DNA of 64,000 bases from Hydractinia symbiolongicarpus (GCF_029227915.1 NC_079888.1:4537001-4601000), one strand, 5' to 3'; shown: positions 38,129 through 52,280, numbered from the stretch's first letter. Notes: generated by a model not told the origin, from the letters alone. A program made the numbers and translations.

Positions 38129-39059
38129 TGTTTTTTTTTTCTAAAATAATTAAATGAATTAAAGAGTTATGAAAGGTTATGGTGGCATCTGAAGTAACTC
38201 TTTCTGTGGTCATTAATGAATCACTTCATATTCACCAACTACATATGACCAAGAACACTATTTTAAAAATGTCGTTACACCACAAATTACCACTTTAAAC
38301 TGTCTGGCTTTTCACATAAATACCTTTTATAAACTATATAATTTTTTTCTCTCCAAAGCTTATTCGAACGCATTTTGTTATGGAATGTACAAGTAAAGAA
38401 TAATTTATTTCTCATCAAAGGGGATGTAAACACTATATGACTATTAAAATTGTGAGTTTAAATAAGATAACATAAGAATTATCATCAGTGGAATGTTCGT
38501 GTCTTATTCCAAATTAATTTGTGCATTATGTCCCGTCAAAGATTTAAAGTTAAAGTATTATTAAACATAACATCATGCCGTATTCCGAAATTTATATATT
38601 GAAAACATGAAGTACCACCAAGAAGGGAGCAAAATAGAACCAACTACTTGAAGCTGGATCAATTCACCTGTTGTGGAACGTTGGAGTTCATGACATTAGA
38701 AACCTTAATTCATACTATCTCTGCAAACGTTTGTGCATGATCTTATACATTTTCTTGATCAGTATTTCAAGCTCTACACAGCGGCAACGATTAAACAAAC
38801 TTGCTCATGTTTGCTCAAAATTTTTAGACCCTTCGATCTCCTGAACTGTTGGTTCAAAATACACGATCCTATACATTTTCAAGGTCCGTGTTTCAAATCT
38901 AAACAAAAGAGGCCACGAGTATTATTAGTATTACTATTTTTACTACTATTATCTACCAATGAAAGCCTTTTCATTTTCTATAGGAACTGTTATAAATGAG
39001 ACTCCTATAAATACTGTCCTAGTGCACTTAAAGCTCCCTGTTAAGCTACGGATGGCGTG

Positions 39060-39240
39060 TAAGCACAAAAACCGCTCAACTAGACAACCGCCTTAGATAC
39101 CAATCCTATTCTCATGCTGAACGTTAACCAGAAAGGATCGATTCATACTTTTATAGTCTCTGGTATAACTCGGTCGGGGTTTGAACTCAAGACCTTCTGC
39201 ACAGAAACCAAATGCTTTACCACGAGCCCACCAGTAAACA
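39060..39240 (-). repeat. tRNA-derived SINE copy, gene C 5' UTR intron
   Basis: Minus-strand reading gives TGGTGGGCTCGTGGTAAAGC (A box region), then GAGTTCAAACCCCGACC (B box), then a body that includes a match to AATCCTATTCT...ATGC on the plus strand. The copy at 56930-57112 has the same order. A pol III split promoter in a short dispersed unit is the usual mark of a SINE; no intact tRNA is formed. Confidence 0.62.
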
Positions 39241-39572
39241 TTTTTTTTAAAATAGATATCCATTGATGGGTATTTAATGACATCAGCATAATTTTTCAGA
39301 GTTATAATTCCTTAACTGTTTGTTAAAAGTACATGTTTTTTATAAGAGTTTGAAGTTCTTAAAAATATATAGTGATTAACAAACTTCTAAACATGATTTT
39401 TGTGTACTGCTGATGTCATCAAAATTCAAAAGACCGATCTTTTCAATTTTTTTTGCCTAATTGTCCATTGGCTTTCCACCTAGTATATTTATAAAACTTA
39501 ATACACTCACATAAATTTAAAGTAAACGAACTAAATTAACATACCTAGGTCGGCAACACTCTTATTCTTCAC

Positions 39573-39671
39573 CTGCTCGTAAAACTTTAGAACTTTTCCG
39601 TCCGTGTAGATACCAAGTTCAGAACTTAATGCTTATTTTTTCACTTTTAATCAATTTATGCGCGCATGAGT
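39573..39671 (-). promoter_or_regulatory. Gene C promoter block and probable noncoding exon
   Basis: This block corresponds to those of genes B and E. A slightly decayed NRF-1-like site (minus strand CTCATGCGCGCA, near 39659-39670) lies upstream of a conserved leader ending GAGCAG at 39573 with donor GTGAAG. The predicted 5' UTR intron (38141-39572, 1432 bases) is longer than in B and E and holds a tRNA-derived SINE copy. The TATA-like box is weaker here. Confidence 0.48.
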
Positions 39672-40956
39672 ATTAATATTGTGAGCACTTATAAAAGTTA
39701 TCTATAATTTCAAGTTAATACAAAAATAACAAACCTATCGAAACTAATTAAAGAAACGAAATATTATTTTGATAAAAAAAACGCCGGGATAAGGCTTCAG
39801 GCTGGAAAATAAACGTCTACACAATTGGTCATAGACATATCCGTTAAATGTTCCTAATGTAACGTGCGTTTTTGCGTTTAGCCTGAGAACTCATTGGCTC
39901 AATCATCAACCTTTTGCTTTATGCTTATTTTGCTTTGCTTTATGCTTATTTTATTTAGTTAACCGGCCCTTGTCCCTGCACGACAATCCTATCTTGAGTC
40001 AGAGCTTTCAATGTGGTAAGAAATTGTAGATATCATGTTTTAATATAATATCAGAGTTCAATATTAAATCAGTAAAGTTATCTATTTTTTCTGGACACTG
40101 TTGAAAATAGAATAAAACACGCAAGTGTTAAATCTATACATTGTATTTAAATACTACATGAAAGAAAGGTTAGATTTTCAGAAAAAACATACTTTACCCT
40201 AGTGTGCGTAGAGTTGGAAAAGAGATAACAAAACAATTCAAAAACTCTTAAATTAAGATACAAATAAGTGTTTGTCTTTACTCAATCAATACGTTACTAT
40301 TTCAAATTCCAGGTACTTAATCATTGTATTTAGCTATGCTGTAAGTGATTCAGAGGAATAATGAACATTTGTTTCAAAATTAAAGGTTTAATTCTTAAAA
40401 TTTTTTGAACTTGTATTAACTTTTGCAGTTTCGTTTAGGTCAGCCAAATAACATACAACAAACGATTTTATAGCTGCCACAAATATTTAAGTAAAAAAAT
40501 AAAAGCTTTATCTGGTAACACCTATGAAAACTGTCTTGAATGAACAACAGATCATTTGTACTTGAATACAGGAAAGTGTATAAAGAAAACATGGCTCTTT
40601 CAGTTCTTAAAATTTAAAAGTCATAAACTTAAACTATTAAATTTTCAATTTGGTGTTAATATAAAATTAGCCTTGTCTATTTCCTATTACTTTTTATTAT
40701 AAACTCAACAGAAATATTTTTACTTGCTATTGCAGAGTTTGTTGCTTGCCCCTTAAACTTTATTCATTAAGATAGCATCAGTATATCAAAATCATACTAT
40801 ATAACCTCCGATAGGTGCTTGATAAGGTATCTAATAATATTATGTTTTAATATATATTTTTTGAATCTTAATTCAGAAGTCGTATATTTAAAACATAGTA
40901 AACTCCATTTAGTTAATAAATAAATAAATAACTAAAGCTAATAAATTTTTACTCTA
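39672..40956. other. Divergent spacer C-D, left part
   Basis: Non-coding. It parallels the A-B spacer, for example GGTTTAATTCTTAAAATT near 40385 and near 18448. No gene was recognised. Confidence 0.55.
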
Positions 40957-41062
40957 TACTGTCCTTTCTTTATCTAATTTCATTTTATTTAACCTTGGTC
41001 CATTTATATTTTAATTAAATTGTAATTATTTTTAATGAAAAAATTTATTTATTTTTATACTC
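40957..41062. repeat. Dispersed repeat copy, C-D spacer
   Basis: Same repeat as at 35469-35595, including TTTTACTCTATACTGTCC and ATTGTAATTATTTT. An AATAAATAAATAA run precedes it. Confidence 0.45.
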
Positions 41063-42844
41063 TTTAGTTAATAAAAAGTTTTAATGTCGTCGCTTGGTAC
41101 ACGAAACTAACAAAATACGTGCCGTGATTATCAAGGTTATTGAGAAAAGAGTAATAAACGTGCTTCTTTATTGCTAAGTCACGTGATTGTAAGAGTAATT
41201 ATCATGCTGTAATGCTAAGATATTAATTGGTTGAGAGAACCACTGCGCTTTCAGTAAGTGACGAAATGTACAGTTTATTAGTAGCAAATATCAAACAAAG
41301 CAGAGGGGCAGTGCTAGAGACGTCGAATACTCTCCCGTAACCAGATTGAAGACAAAGCTAACGTGCGTGGACGGGAAAAAAGAGACGATAAAATATGTAC
41401 ACAAGGATAAAGGACGTATTGTAAGGAGTAAAGAGTCAGAAAAAGATAAAAGTAAAGGTACTCAGAGACCCTAAACAATATGCTAAACGCTGAAAGGTTT
41501 ATGGCTCAATGTTGGTGTATTTGCTGGGTCGGTCTAACATGTGCTACGTAATAAATGGCACAAACGCGCGATTCTTATAATAAAACAGCATTTACGCACT
41601 AATATCAGAGTTTGTGCAGGGCCAAATGTCCAAATAAAATGCCGTGCGAACTGAGATTAAAATAACTAAAGATTACGTGACAAAAATAATGAAACCAATT
41701 GTAAAACCAAATATTGGAGTGAAACCATATGGAATGGATATGAGAAAAGGATGGAAGAACGTTGTTGTAATGTGTTGTAAAAATATTGTATTGACAATAG
41801 ACAAACAATTGACAAACAATTGACAAACAATTGACAAACAATTGACAAACAATAGACAAACAATTGTCAAACAATTGACAAACAGTGTAGTATAATACAA
41901 TGAATAACTATCCATTGTGTATAATTGATTCGTTGTGAAAAGAAAAATGCCCATTTGATTTTTTTTTTCGTGCCACATGCCAGTGGTAATCGTTTGTGAT
42001 TGATTTTATTTCAAAAGGGTACAGTCGCAGTAGCTATGTGTCGCAGTGAATCTTTTCGGTGAAACTTTTATGGAATTAAGTTTAGTTAGCTACATTCTTA
42101 TGACGTTTTAGCGAAGAGTGTCGTTGGCTATAGTACAAATAATGCAATATAACTGTTTTTAGTTTCTTATTATTGTCTCACTGTCATTATAACTAATTTA
42201 TCAGTGAAATAGTAAACCCATTGGCATTTTCGAAGAGTAGATAAATATATTTGAATGCTTAAACTATTAATTATTTTTAACAACAAAATCTTTTGATTTG
42301 ATTGTTTAACAAAGATGTATGTGCTAATATCCAGAAATCCACATTGGCTATTGCGAGAAAGACAAAGTGATGGGATTTATGTTTATTTAAGTTTTATACT
42401 TGAAACACAGTTTGGAGCTGGTGACCGACAGTGAGAATTACGAGCAGGCGGTTATGTAACTGTTTTGATGACGGTCACACGGTTGAATTTTTTAACGAAT
42501 AGTCTCTTGTAATAATAACAGTACTCTGTCTGCCAGTCGAAAACTAGCCTTGGAAACCACGCACGAAGTCTTTTAACCACAAATGGCAAAGGTGGTATAT
42601 TGTTGTTGATTTTGTTGTGATCGCTAGTGTGTAGTAAACTGCTCACGAAGTTCGATTTTTATAAATAGGCAATCAGATAGCTTTTGTGACGTTGACGAAG
42701 GACAAAAGAAATGATTACAGCTGCGGTAACGACAGGCGTTTCGAAATTTCTGGTGTTGAGGTTCAGATGCCTAACTTCAAACTTTTGGTCTTCTAAAAGC
42801 TTTTTGCTTCTTTTATACTTTCGGAAGTACTTACGGTCTCTGTT
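41063..42844. other. Divergent spacer C-D, right part up to gene D
   Basis: The stretch 41080-41250 matches the A-B spacer near 19610-19780. From about 42000 to 42844 I find no counterpart of the gene B promoter block, so gene D appears to have different upstream DNA here. A 64-codon minus frame at 42452-42646 has no recognisable domain. From 42845 to 43202 the sequence matches that before gene B. Confidence 0.55.
41791..41884. repeat. 11-bp minisatellite, unit TTGACAAACAA
   Basis: About eight and a half head-to-tail units with a few substitutions (TAGAC or TTGTC variants). The homologous place in the A-B spacer (near 20310) has only one such sequence (TTGACAATCGTGTAGT), so it expanded after duplication. 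It gives three overlapping chance frames on the minus strand. Confidence 0.88.
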
Positions 42845-43202
42845 CTTAAAGGGGATGCAATATCACATGTCAAAAAAAGAAAGGACATAAGCGTTCAACA
42901 TATAAAGTTAATTTTATTATAAATTAAATGATTTCTTTGAACAGAACCTATCCAGAATCTGTTTGCATACACTAAAGACCGAGAAAAAAATACTAAACTC
43001 CTTTACATAAAATGCTTTTGTCGTAATGTTGCAGCGTTGATATAGTTTATGAAAAGGGTTTTATCTGAGGAGGTAAAAAGTCTTTGTTTAACGAAGATTT
43101 TTTTGGTAATGGAAAACCGTTGAATCTGCCAAAAACGTAAATTTAGATGCTGTTATAACACTATCTCTCTTCAAATCATTTGACTATTTTAGTAAGAAAA
43201 CA

Positions 43203-46195
43203 ATGTCTTCTTTCAAAGCTTTCTTGTATGCAACACATATGTTATTGTTCATTCATGGCAGTTTACATTGGCGTGAGTATTATGTTTTGATTGCTAAGTT
43301 GTTTTTGTAACCTCTTGAGGTATAATGTTTGGGATGCCTTTCTCTGAAAGGCATCCTAAACGGAACAGAAAAAATACAAGTCATTTTTAAAGAAAAGATA
43401 AAAGTGCTATTTGCGTTTTGACGTTGGGGATTTCTTTGTTCTTTTTTTCTAGCGAACATACAATTTTTTATAAAACCACTTAACTACGGCTTAACTTGGC
43501 TAGAGACAAACTTGATTATGCATTTTCTTTTCAGCGTTACCAAAAATTAGAGACATTTTATTGAGAGGACTTCCTCCAATAGAAGGTATATATGGTAAAA
43601 ATATTCTTACATTGGAATGTAAACACAGCGGAGAATCAAATGTGACAATCAGTTGGACTTTTAACGGAAAGAAGATACATGAGAGAGGGCAATACTTTTT
43701 CAGCCTTCCAGAAATATTAAGAGTATTCGACGTCACAAATCGGAATAACGGCGTCTATCGTTGTTACGTCGGAAATAAATATGGAACAGTATTCTCCGAA
43801 TTTAACTTTAAAGTTAACAGTAAGTTAAATATTTGAGTATAATAACAGATCCAACAGAAATTTATTTCAGTGTGAGCCACAGTAAATATTATGAATTAAA
43901 TGTAAAACTGATAATAAGTTATTGCATATCATAAAAAAAAACATTTATTAAAGAGTAAGGCTTAGAAATGAAATAAGTTTCGCCAGGTACTTTTAATGTG
44001 GGGTCAAGGTTAACATGCGGATCTTAAACAGTGCATAGAGGATTACAATCTTTTAAATAATTGTATGCAATTACTGAATTAATGTTATCCCAGAGAAAGT
44101 TCAAATTTTTTACCTGAAGCTTTATCATTTTTGAATGTTTCAAAGTTACTGAGCGAAGAAATGACCCTCTACATTGAAATTTTATCTGTTTAACTCTCTG
44201 TTAATTTAATTTGAAAATGCTTTAACAAAAAGTTTGAGGAGTCATTGAAAAAAACCGCAGCAAAACTCTTTCATGTTGAAATAAGTTATCTATTTACATA
44301 CTTGCGTAAATTAAGTGTTTTAAAAACTCTAAATCACAAAATAAAATTTCAATACTTTAAAAACATGCAATTGATTGTGCCCTTTCTTCTAATTTCAAAT
44401 TGATATATGTGCAGGTCTTGGATCATTTGAACCCTGCTGCCAACTACATGATGAAACAAGAATTGTTAAAGCAACTCTCGGTGAAAGTTTAACATTAAAA
44501 TGTCCTAAACATTCAACTGGTCGCGGACAACACTACTTTTGGGGTTGGAGTAGGCGATTCGCTCCTTCTTTTTTCCTGGAAACCCATATCCCAATAAACC
44601 AATCATTTATTGACAAATCTGGCTCCTTCGTTATCCCGCGTCTTAAAGAGTTTGATGTTGAAATGGTAAATTTCTTTGGTGGCATTAGCTGCGTCTTGCA
44701 TAACAACAAAGAGTCGGTTTACAGCTGCAGCTTTTTGATTGATGCTCAAAAAGGTTTATAATATTTTTACTGCGTGATAGACAATATTTGTGGTATAGTT
44801 ATTTGCTTTTGTTTAAAAACGTAAACAAACACTATCGATATATTTTTTCTCAATTCAGTCGATGTTTTACAAACTCAAAGCTGAAAATTATGCACAAGTC
44901 AAAAATTATTGTTTAACAGTGTTAACATTTACGGTAACGTAAATTATATTACGCGTTATCGGTACGTCTAAATTTTCCACTCAAGATACGAAGAGATTAT
45001 TTCGAAAAAAGAATATTAATAAGATAAAAAGTTCATACCATTTTTATGTTAACTGAAATTTGATAACATAATTGTGATTGAAAATTCACGGACATGAAGG
45101 ATTTGACAACTAAAGTAAAATGTATTTGGAGACTTACATGAACCTCATTTTTAGATGAACAAAAAAGACAAAAAAATATGCTGTCTCTTTTTCGTGAGTC
45201 CTTCCACTTTATTTGTTCTAAGATTAGGTTTTCATATTTATAGGCACCAACAAGAAATCTTCACCAACTTTGGTATCTTACATGGATAAAGAATTCTCCG
45301 TTGTAGAAGGGAGATCAGTGGATATAGTATGCGGTGCGGCGGGAAAGTAAGTGTATTCTTATCAATTTTGTGTTAAAATGTAGTTTTTATATGAAAATAA
45401 AGTTATGGTAACGACACACGCATATAGTGTCATGGATGCGTCTAGGATTATCTTGAACTACATAATAGAGGAATTATACACAGTTATTTCATAATAAACC
45501 TTCCTATAAATACACATGGCACCCCGAGGAGAAATCTACTTGTGTTCGTCTCCGGCATTTAGCTCTGTAGACTGCCAATTATAAAAAGTCACATCACAAC
45601 AAATATTTTTAGTCCAACACCATTGATATCCTGGTATAAAGATGGAGTTAAAATTGTGCCTAAAAATGGCAGTGCTGCAGGCAACATTGAAATCATAGCC
45701 TGGAACACGTGGCTACGAATTGACCCAGTTCTAGAAACTGACTTCGGCGTATATAAATGTGTCGCAAGAAATAGCCTGGGTGAAGACTCGAAGGAAGGAG
45801 TATTACTTGTGCACAGTGAGTATTTCACGTTATTGCTGATTGTAGTTAAAATGCATTATAGATGTAACATTTGCAAACACAAAAACCTTTGACTGTTTTG
45901 TAATACTGCTACACCTTCCTTTGTTCTACATGGGCATTATTTTTTTGACCAACTACAGAACTTTTATATACGCTGTGTTTGTAATGATTATATAATTGAT
46001 TACTTTTGCTATTATAAACGTACTTTATTCTAGCATTTCAACTAAAATTAACAAATAGATTGACCTTAGAAAATATTTAAAACGTCATGACTAACATCAT
46101 TATAGTGCTTAATGAGCTTTTCTATTATTCTGCTTTGGTGTATATTTCCACAGGGCGCACAACCAGTCTTTTATTAACGTTCACGTAGAATTCTA

Positions 46196-46255
<60 letters not shown>

Positions 46256-47801
46256 AAGAAAGAAAAAAAGAAAATGACTGACACATAATCCAAGTCATAT
46301 ATTTTTTTAAATTTTTGCCTATGGATAAGTTTTCATATTTCTCTTCGTCATAGGTGAGCCATCGTGGAAAATAAAACTTCCAAACGCACTAATGGTAGTG
46401 CACAACGATGTTATAACACTGGTGTGCTCAACCTTGGGTTATCCAGCTGCTCAATATTCATTATACCATAATGACACTCTTTTAATGAGGTATAAATTTT
46501 TATAAATTGGCTGAGAATGAATAGCTCTTTCAGTCTCGAAGATTTCAGATTATTTATTAGCTGACTTGACTCCGTGGTTATATTTCTATCTTTTTTTGTT
46601 TTCTGCGTAAGCTAGTCTCTTCAATCTTGAATTCGAACCTTCTGATTGGCCACTTTGTCTTTTCAGACAAGCTCCTATTTAAACAAAAATATAAAACATG
46701 CATTAATATTTCGATGTCAATATAGGTCAAGTAGATCCTTTTTCTTTTTTGTCATCAGTTTTACAGTTTCTCCTTCTGTTTGTAATAATATCCATTCCGT
46801 TATCCTTCGTCTTTTATCCAAACTTTCCGTTTCTCTCAACAACTTTTGTGCAACCTTGTCTTTCTTGTACTTTTCTTTTCTTTACATATGCATTTCTTAT
46901 TTCTTTCCATGTTGTCTCCAATATCTATCATTTCCAATCTTCTTTACTATGTTTCACTTGTTTCTCTCACACTCAATTCTCTTATATAACTTTTTCTTTT
47001 GATTTCTTACCCTTCCTGACGTTTCATCTTTCTCATTGTGTCTACCTTTTCCTTTATTTTCCGTTTTAACTTCTGATCAATCTTCTTCTTTACTTCTTTC
47101 TTTTACTCTGCCTTTATCATTCTTGACCATCTGTACTTCTATTTCACTCCCAATGCTTACTTTTTTTGTTTTCATAAGCTGTCCATCCTGTTAATTCTTA
47201 ATCAGATTGTTTAAGTTTTTTTATTTCTAGTCCTTCTTCTTTTTAGTTCCAGGCCACATTACAATCACCCATTTGTGTATAGTATTGCTAACGCTGAGTT
47301 TCATCATGGTGGTGTGTATACTTGTGTTGCATCCAATGTCTACAAAACAATCACATCTTCGTCATATGTTACAGTTACGAAGTAAGTATAGTTCCAATTT
47401 CATGTGAACGAATACCTGAAAATATCCCTACTTTGCGTTAAATGTATTTACGTCAAGATTTACAGTTTTACATTATCTGAAACGAATTTTTGATTCACAA
47501 GGTTTAATACATTTGAGGCGTTTATTGAAGTTTTATATGCCAACCCTAAATGTAAGCCTATTTGCTAACATTTGCTACATTTTTTAATATACTTGTGTTT
47601 GAACCTAATTAACGTAGTGGTACCAGGTAATATTTGGGGAGGAAAACTAAAAAAAGGTGGGATAGGTATTTACAAAATTTTAAAATATTTAGGATTTACT
47701 TTATTTGAAACCCTAACACTAATAATTTTTATTTTTACCATCTGTATTACATTTTCTTTAGGTTACGTGATGCAATTCTCGGACGTTTAAACTGCGATTA
47801 A
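43203..47801 (+). CDS. Gene D: secreted four-Ig-domain protein, 8 exons, 436 aa
   Basis: Coding exons: 43203-43272, 43535-43819, 44415-44753, 45244-45346, 45613-45815, 46354-46489, 47247-47381, 47762-47801, total 1311 bases, all GT-AG. The layout is identical to gene B, its nearest relative by eye. The signal peptide has the core HMLLFIHGS. Ig1 is 24-118 (ECKHSG, ISWTF, NGVYRC), Ig2 119-231 (LKC, YFWGW, FGGISC; a CC pair near its N terminus), Ig3 232-333 and Ig4 334-423 (VCSTLGYPAAQYSLY, GVYTC). The tail KLRDAILGRLNCD keeps the near-terminal cysteine. Intron 5 contains a long TA microsatellite (46199-46253). The gene is divergent from C and convergent with E. Unlike A, B, C and E, it lacks the shared upstream promoter-like block, because homology to gene B's upstream DNA stops near 42845. 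Its transcription start is therefore unclear. Confidence 0.87.
46199..46253. repeat. (TA)n microsatellite in gene D intron 5
   Basis: A pure alternating TA run of about 55 bases. Gene B intron 5 lacks it. Confidence 0.95.
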
Positions 47802-50800
47802 TCGTAACTGCCGAATCATGTACGATAGTATATGTTTTTTAATTTTAGGGGACAAAAACATGTTGTGAATAGTCAGTATTTAAACAGAAAGCTTCAATTG
47901 ATATTGTATGCTAATTTTTTAAATATAGCCTTTGATCCTGCGTAAGAAAAATATGCCATGGCAAGAACTTATTGTTATTTTATTCACATAGCTTACACTG
48001 CATGGACGCCAAAAGAAGGCTAGAAGGTACAGGGTGTTTCCTTAAGACTTTTCTAACAAATAGTCCGTGGCGTTAAAATAGGTAAATTAAAGTCACTAGA
48101 GAAGAGTTCGTATCTTTCTATTTTTAATGTTCCTTTTGATGCGTTTGTTCTGTTATAAATAAATGCATGGGTTAGTAACATTGATATCTCTGCTCTCTAA
48201 CGACATTACAGAAGCAATGAAAAGAAGAACAATTTTTAGGTCTGTAAAGTATTTTTATGTCGACTTTGTTTAAAAAAATTTTTTTTTATTATTTGATATA
48301 TACTTCTCCCCATGTTATTAGAAGATAGATTTACAACTACAATCCCTTAATATATTAAGACAATGACACCTTTTCGACCATTTTACAAAGTTGGCAAAAA
48401 ACAAAAAACTTGAGAAGTCTACACTTCCGGATACGTAGCTTGAGTAAGCAGCCATTAAATGCATCTTCTTCACCAAATAGTCCAAGTCATGTCACAGCCC
48501 ACAAGGGACACAAAATATGGGGAAAATAGCCATGCTGACGTCAGCAACAATTACTAACTGTTGCAACCATGTAGTAATTGAAACTTAATAACATTCTCTT
48601 TTAAATTGTCACTTCATTAATTTAATATAGGATATTAACGTAAAAGTAGTGCTATTGACGTCGCGTCGTAACGTCAGAAAATTTAGCATATTAGACATAA
48701 GTTTTTCGGCGACATCAAAGGAAAATAAACACATCCACCTTGAGACACGGAACTGGCGTATTATTATATAGATAAAGTAGTGGCTGGCTGGGCAACGTCC
48801 ACTTGGCATCATTCACTGAAATTTACCTAACTTGCATATATCCAATATTGCTGTTTCACGCATCCTGGTTTGCGTGACAGCATGAAGCAATTAAATTACC
48901 TTGCAGTTAGTCCCATGGAAAAAACAAGTGATAAAAAAATGACTCACTATTCATAATGTCCCGAAGAAAGCTCCACGTAGCCATTTTTAACCGACAGAAT
49001 ACATGTGTTAATATAAAGAACTAGCTGGGAAACCACAAGCCACATGCCACTAGCGTTGAACGCCTGGTTGAACGTTTAACTGTAGTTCAATTATTGGTGA
49101 TAATTGCGCTGAGAGCCATCCTCATCCCCAGGGTTTTTTAACTTCTTGATATGAAAGATGACGTTAAAAAATACCCTGGTATCGTTGACTGGATTTTGAA
49201 ATATGATTGGCTTTTACATTATTTAATGATTATTTTTCCTCAATCAGCTCTTTTTCAGGTTAATAATAATGGTACATAAGGCCGTGATCAATCAGTCTTG
49301 TAAACAAACCTTTATAAAGCTAGCAAAATTTATGAAAAAAGTTTTGGTGTTACTTTGTTAGATTTCTTAAAACATAACTAACTCAGTCTAGGTGCTGCGT
49401 TGTACATTAAGAAAGATTCGTAGACTGCTGAAATAGTAAAAGAACAGCCCTGTCTTTATTAGCGAGTGCTTGTAGCTCACTAGCAAGGTTTTTAATTTGC
49501 TAAAGTTCCGCCATTGTTAGTCGCGTAAATTAACGTATGTCGCGTTTGGATAATCTGGTCATATATTGGCCAAAAATCACTCAATGATACAAAGGTATTT
49601 TTCGTCGTTTTCTCTCATATCAAAACGACAAAATAAACTGGGGACGAGGGTGCGATGGGGGCTATCAGTACATGTATGTTACAAACCCCGTTAAACGCAC
49701 AAAAGACTTCCCGAAGTAAACTGTGCCGCGCATTAAAGGGCAGTTATGTATTACATGTATATCGTATGTCCTAAAACCAGTGAAGGGCAAACAGAGTTTT
49801 TCCGTTTTAAGTATAATGTATTTTTATAAAATTTCTGTTACAAAAGTTTAGCTGAAATAAAATCACAGGTTACAACCTGTTGTTACTCCAATATAGCAGA
49901 AAGTCGGCAATCTTTCTGTTATTTTATAGAATTAGTTCTCGCGAAAGTTTAAACATGAACCGCGAGTGACACAAAGTTTAGCGCTTATTGCAGGTAAGCC
50001 ACGGCGCACATCCATATATTGCATAAATCCTAAACATAATTTTAAGATTTGGCTACAAATATAGATCGTTGTGAGGAGCAACCTAGGTAGCTAGTTATAT
50101 TATGTTCTTATTAAGTTTGATATATTTAGTTTTTAGTCCTAGCCACTATTGTTCTATTTTGTGTTCCAAAAATCTAATTTTTACTAAGGTGCAACTTAAA
50201 GTGTGGCTACCTAGTTAAATCCAACTAAAAAGAGTGTAGTCAAATACAGTTAACTGCAACAAAATTTTTAATTATTTCCTATTATTTATATTGGCCAAAT
50301 ACAGTCGGACAGCTACACTTCTAATTGTAATATAAACTTTGTCAAAAATAATGAAAATTTAATAAAGTTTATTGATTTAATTTCGTGCACGGTTGAGAGT
50401 TTATTTACGCTTACAATTTTGAAACGACCGGCTATTGTATTCTCAATTTAAACTAACAATGAATTTACGAATAGAACATAAACTTATTCTACAAACTAAA
50501 ATCGCTGCATGTCTAATAATCTTGCAAAATTCATAAAAAGACTTATTCGGCAAAATTAAGTTGCTGCGTGATTTTTTTGAATAAAGGCAAAAATACAATA
50601 TTGTCTGTCCTTCTATTTAAGCCGAAGTTTGGTAAGGTTTTTTTTGAAAACCGAATTACATCTAACAGGGTGAACTTATGTAAACACCGTAGATGGGTGT
50701 GTGATATAAGCACAAAAACAACAACGAGTGTGTTTTCACTTCAGCTAAACTGGTATGAAAGTTCTGTGCACATACTGTGCACTCCAACTGTTGCACGACA

Positions 50801-52280
50801 CAGTTTACCTCCACTAAAGTGTCTACCATGACGTTAAACATCGGGAAGTCTTTGTTGCTTTAAGCGCTCCACTCAATTTGTGACATCTCATATAAGTGTT
50901 CTCAAAACCCACAACCCGATTGTACCACACTTAAATGTCCACTCGCGCGTTCAACTCTAGTCTCTTTAATAATAGCCGTATTTTGTCTGTCTCTGCGCAG
51001 ACCCCTCGTTGAGTTAGAGAATGGCGCTACGGAAACACGAACATCAAATGCCATATATTTTTATCCATTTTGTTGCGACGGGTAAATTTAAAGGACGGGC
51101 GAACCCGTGGATTTTTCCACGGGCTACCTGTTAGTCTTTTATATTAATACACGTATTCTGTCTGTTAAAGATAGCATTGCGCGGCTTTCTTTGGGACATT
51201 ATGAAGATGGAGTCATTTTGCTGTCGCCTGTTTGTTGCATCTCTCTCTTGTTCAAGATGGTTGCACACAGCTTCACCTCAGACCATCTGCAAAGTATAAT
51301 AATTGCTACGTTTTATTAGTCAAACAAGGATGAAAAAGATAGCAAAGTTGTGAAATATGGAAGACAGGTAGATTCCATAAATTTTAGCAAGAGCTAGCGG
51401 CTGGTCTATATATTAATATACTAATTATATATGCAACAATTTCAAAGAGGATGTTACTACGCCCTAATTGCTGCATTGCTGCAGCAGTTATTAATCGTAG
51501 CTGATAAACAAGGCCATTTTCCCCATATTTTATCTTTTTTGTGAACTCAGACATAGAATATTTCGTAAAGGAGGACGTGCCAGAAGGGTCATCTGGCGCA
51601 ATTTAATGGCTGCTCACCTAAGCTTTCCATCAGAAAAAGTTATACAAAGCTGTGTACAGGCTGTGGTGACTTCCCGAGCCCGTGTTCTTTGTCAGCTTTG
51701 TAAAATAGTCGAAAAATTCTTAGTATTTTGGTAAAAAACCGAAGTTCTAAGAGTATATTTTAATAATAGGAGGGAAAGATATACATCACATAAGAGAATC
51801 AAATTTATTTTAACAAATTCCACATACAATAACTTTAACGACCTAGAAATTGTTTTTCTGTTATTATATTTGTTATTGTCGTTAGGGAGCAGAGATAAAG
51901 TTGTCGTAAACCCGTATATTTTGCCATAAAACAAAAACATCAAATAAACAATGAATAATCATTACAAATGTATAACTAAATATTCAAATTAAAAAAAAGT
52001 AGAGTACTCATGAGTTATGGCTCATAAATAATGTGTTCAGATTCTTTTGGCATCCATGCAACCATGCAGTGTGAAGGGTTCGTCGGCTTTCAAAAACTAA
52101 GTGAATGTGAGAACAAAGAGTTCTTGCATTAAAATAATATTTTTATAAGAAGAAAAGCCACATTTCGAAAATATCTATGTAGTTTCAATCAAATCTGTCC
52201 TAGTTCAAATGTTGACTATTTAAAACTAGCTTTTGTCTGCTAAAATTAAAAAATTTGGAATTTAATATATGGTTTTACAA
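47802..52280. other. Convergent spacer D-E
   Basis: Homologous to the B-C spacer but without the piggyBac-like insert; the empty TTAA lies at 49008-49011. Extra sequence is present, for example around 49100-49660, with no coding signature. Stretches near 49990-50420 correspond to about 30000-30670 (for example CACTTCTAATTGTAATATAA). An AATAAATAAATG lies near 48157. No gene is supported. Confidence 0.55.
51104..51170. repeat. Hairpin-ended dispersed repeat
   Basis: A perfect 7-bp stem (CCCGTGG at 51104-51110, CCACGGG at 51117-51123) is followed by GTTAGTCTTTTATATTAATA. Related hairpins with a nearby CTAGT and ATA-rich stretch lie at 61154-61172 and 63878-63892. They probably belong to a MITE-like family whose ends I could not define. 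Confidence 0.4.

Noticed and set aside
41791-41884. CRISPR-like array
   Set aside because: The repeats are head-to-tail without spacers and the DNA is clearly eukaryotic.
41605-41978. Overlapping minus-strand frames with a repeated CQLFVNCLSIV motif
   Set aside because: They are translations of the 11-bp minisatellite in three frames and have no counterpart in the homologous A-B spacer.
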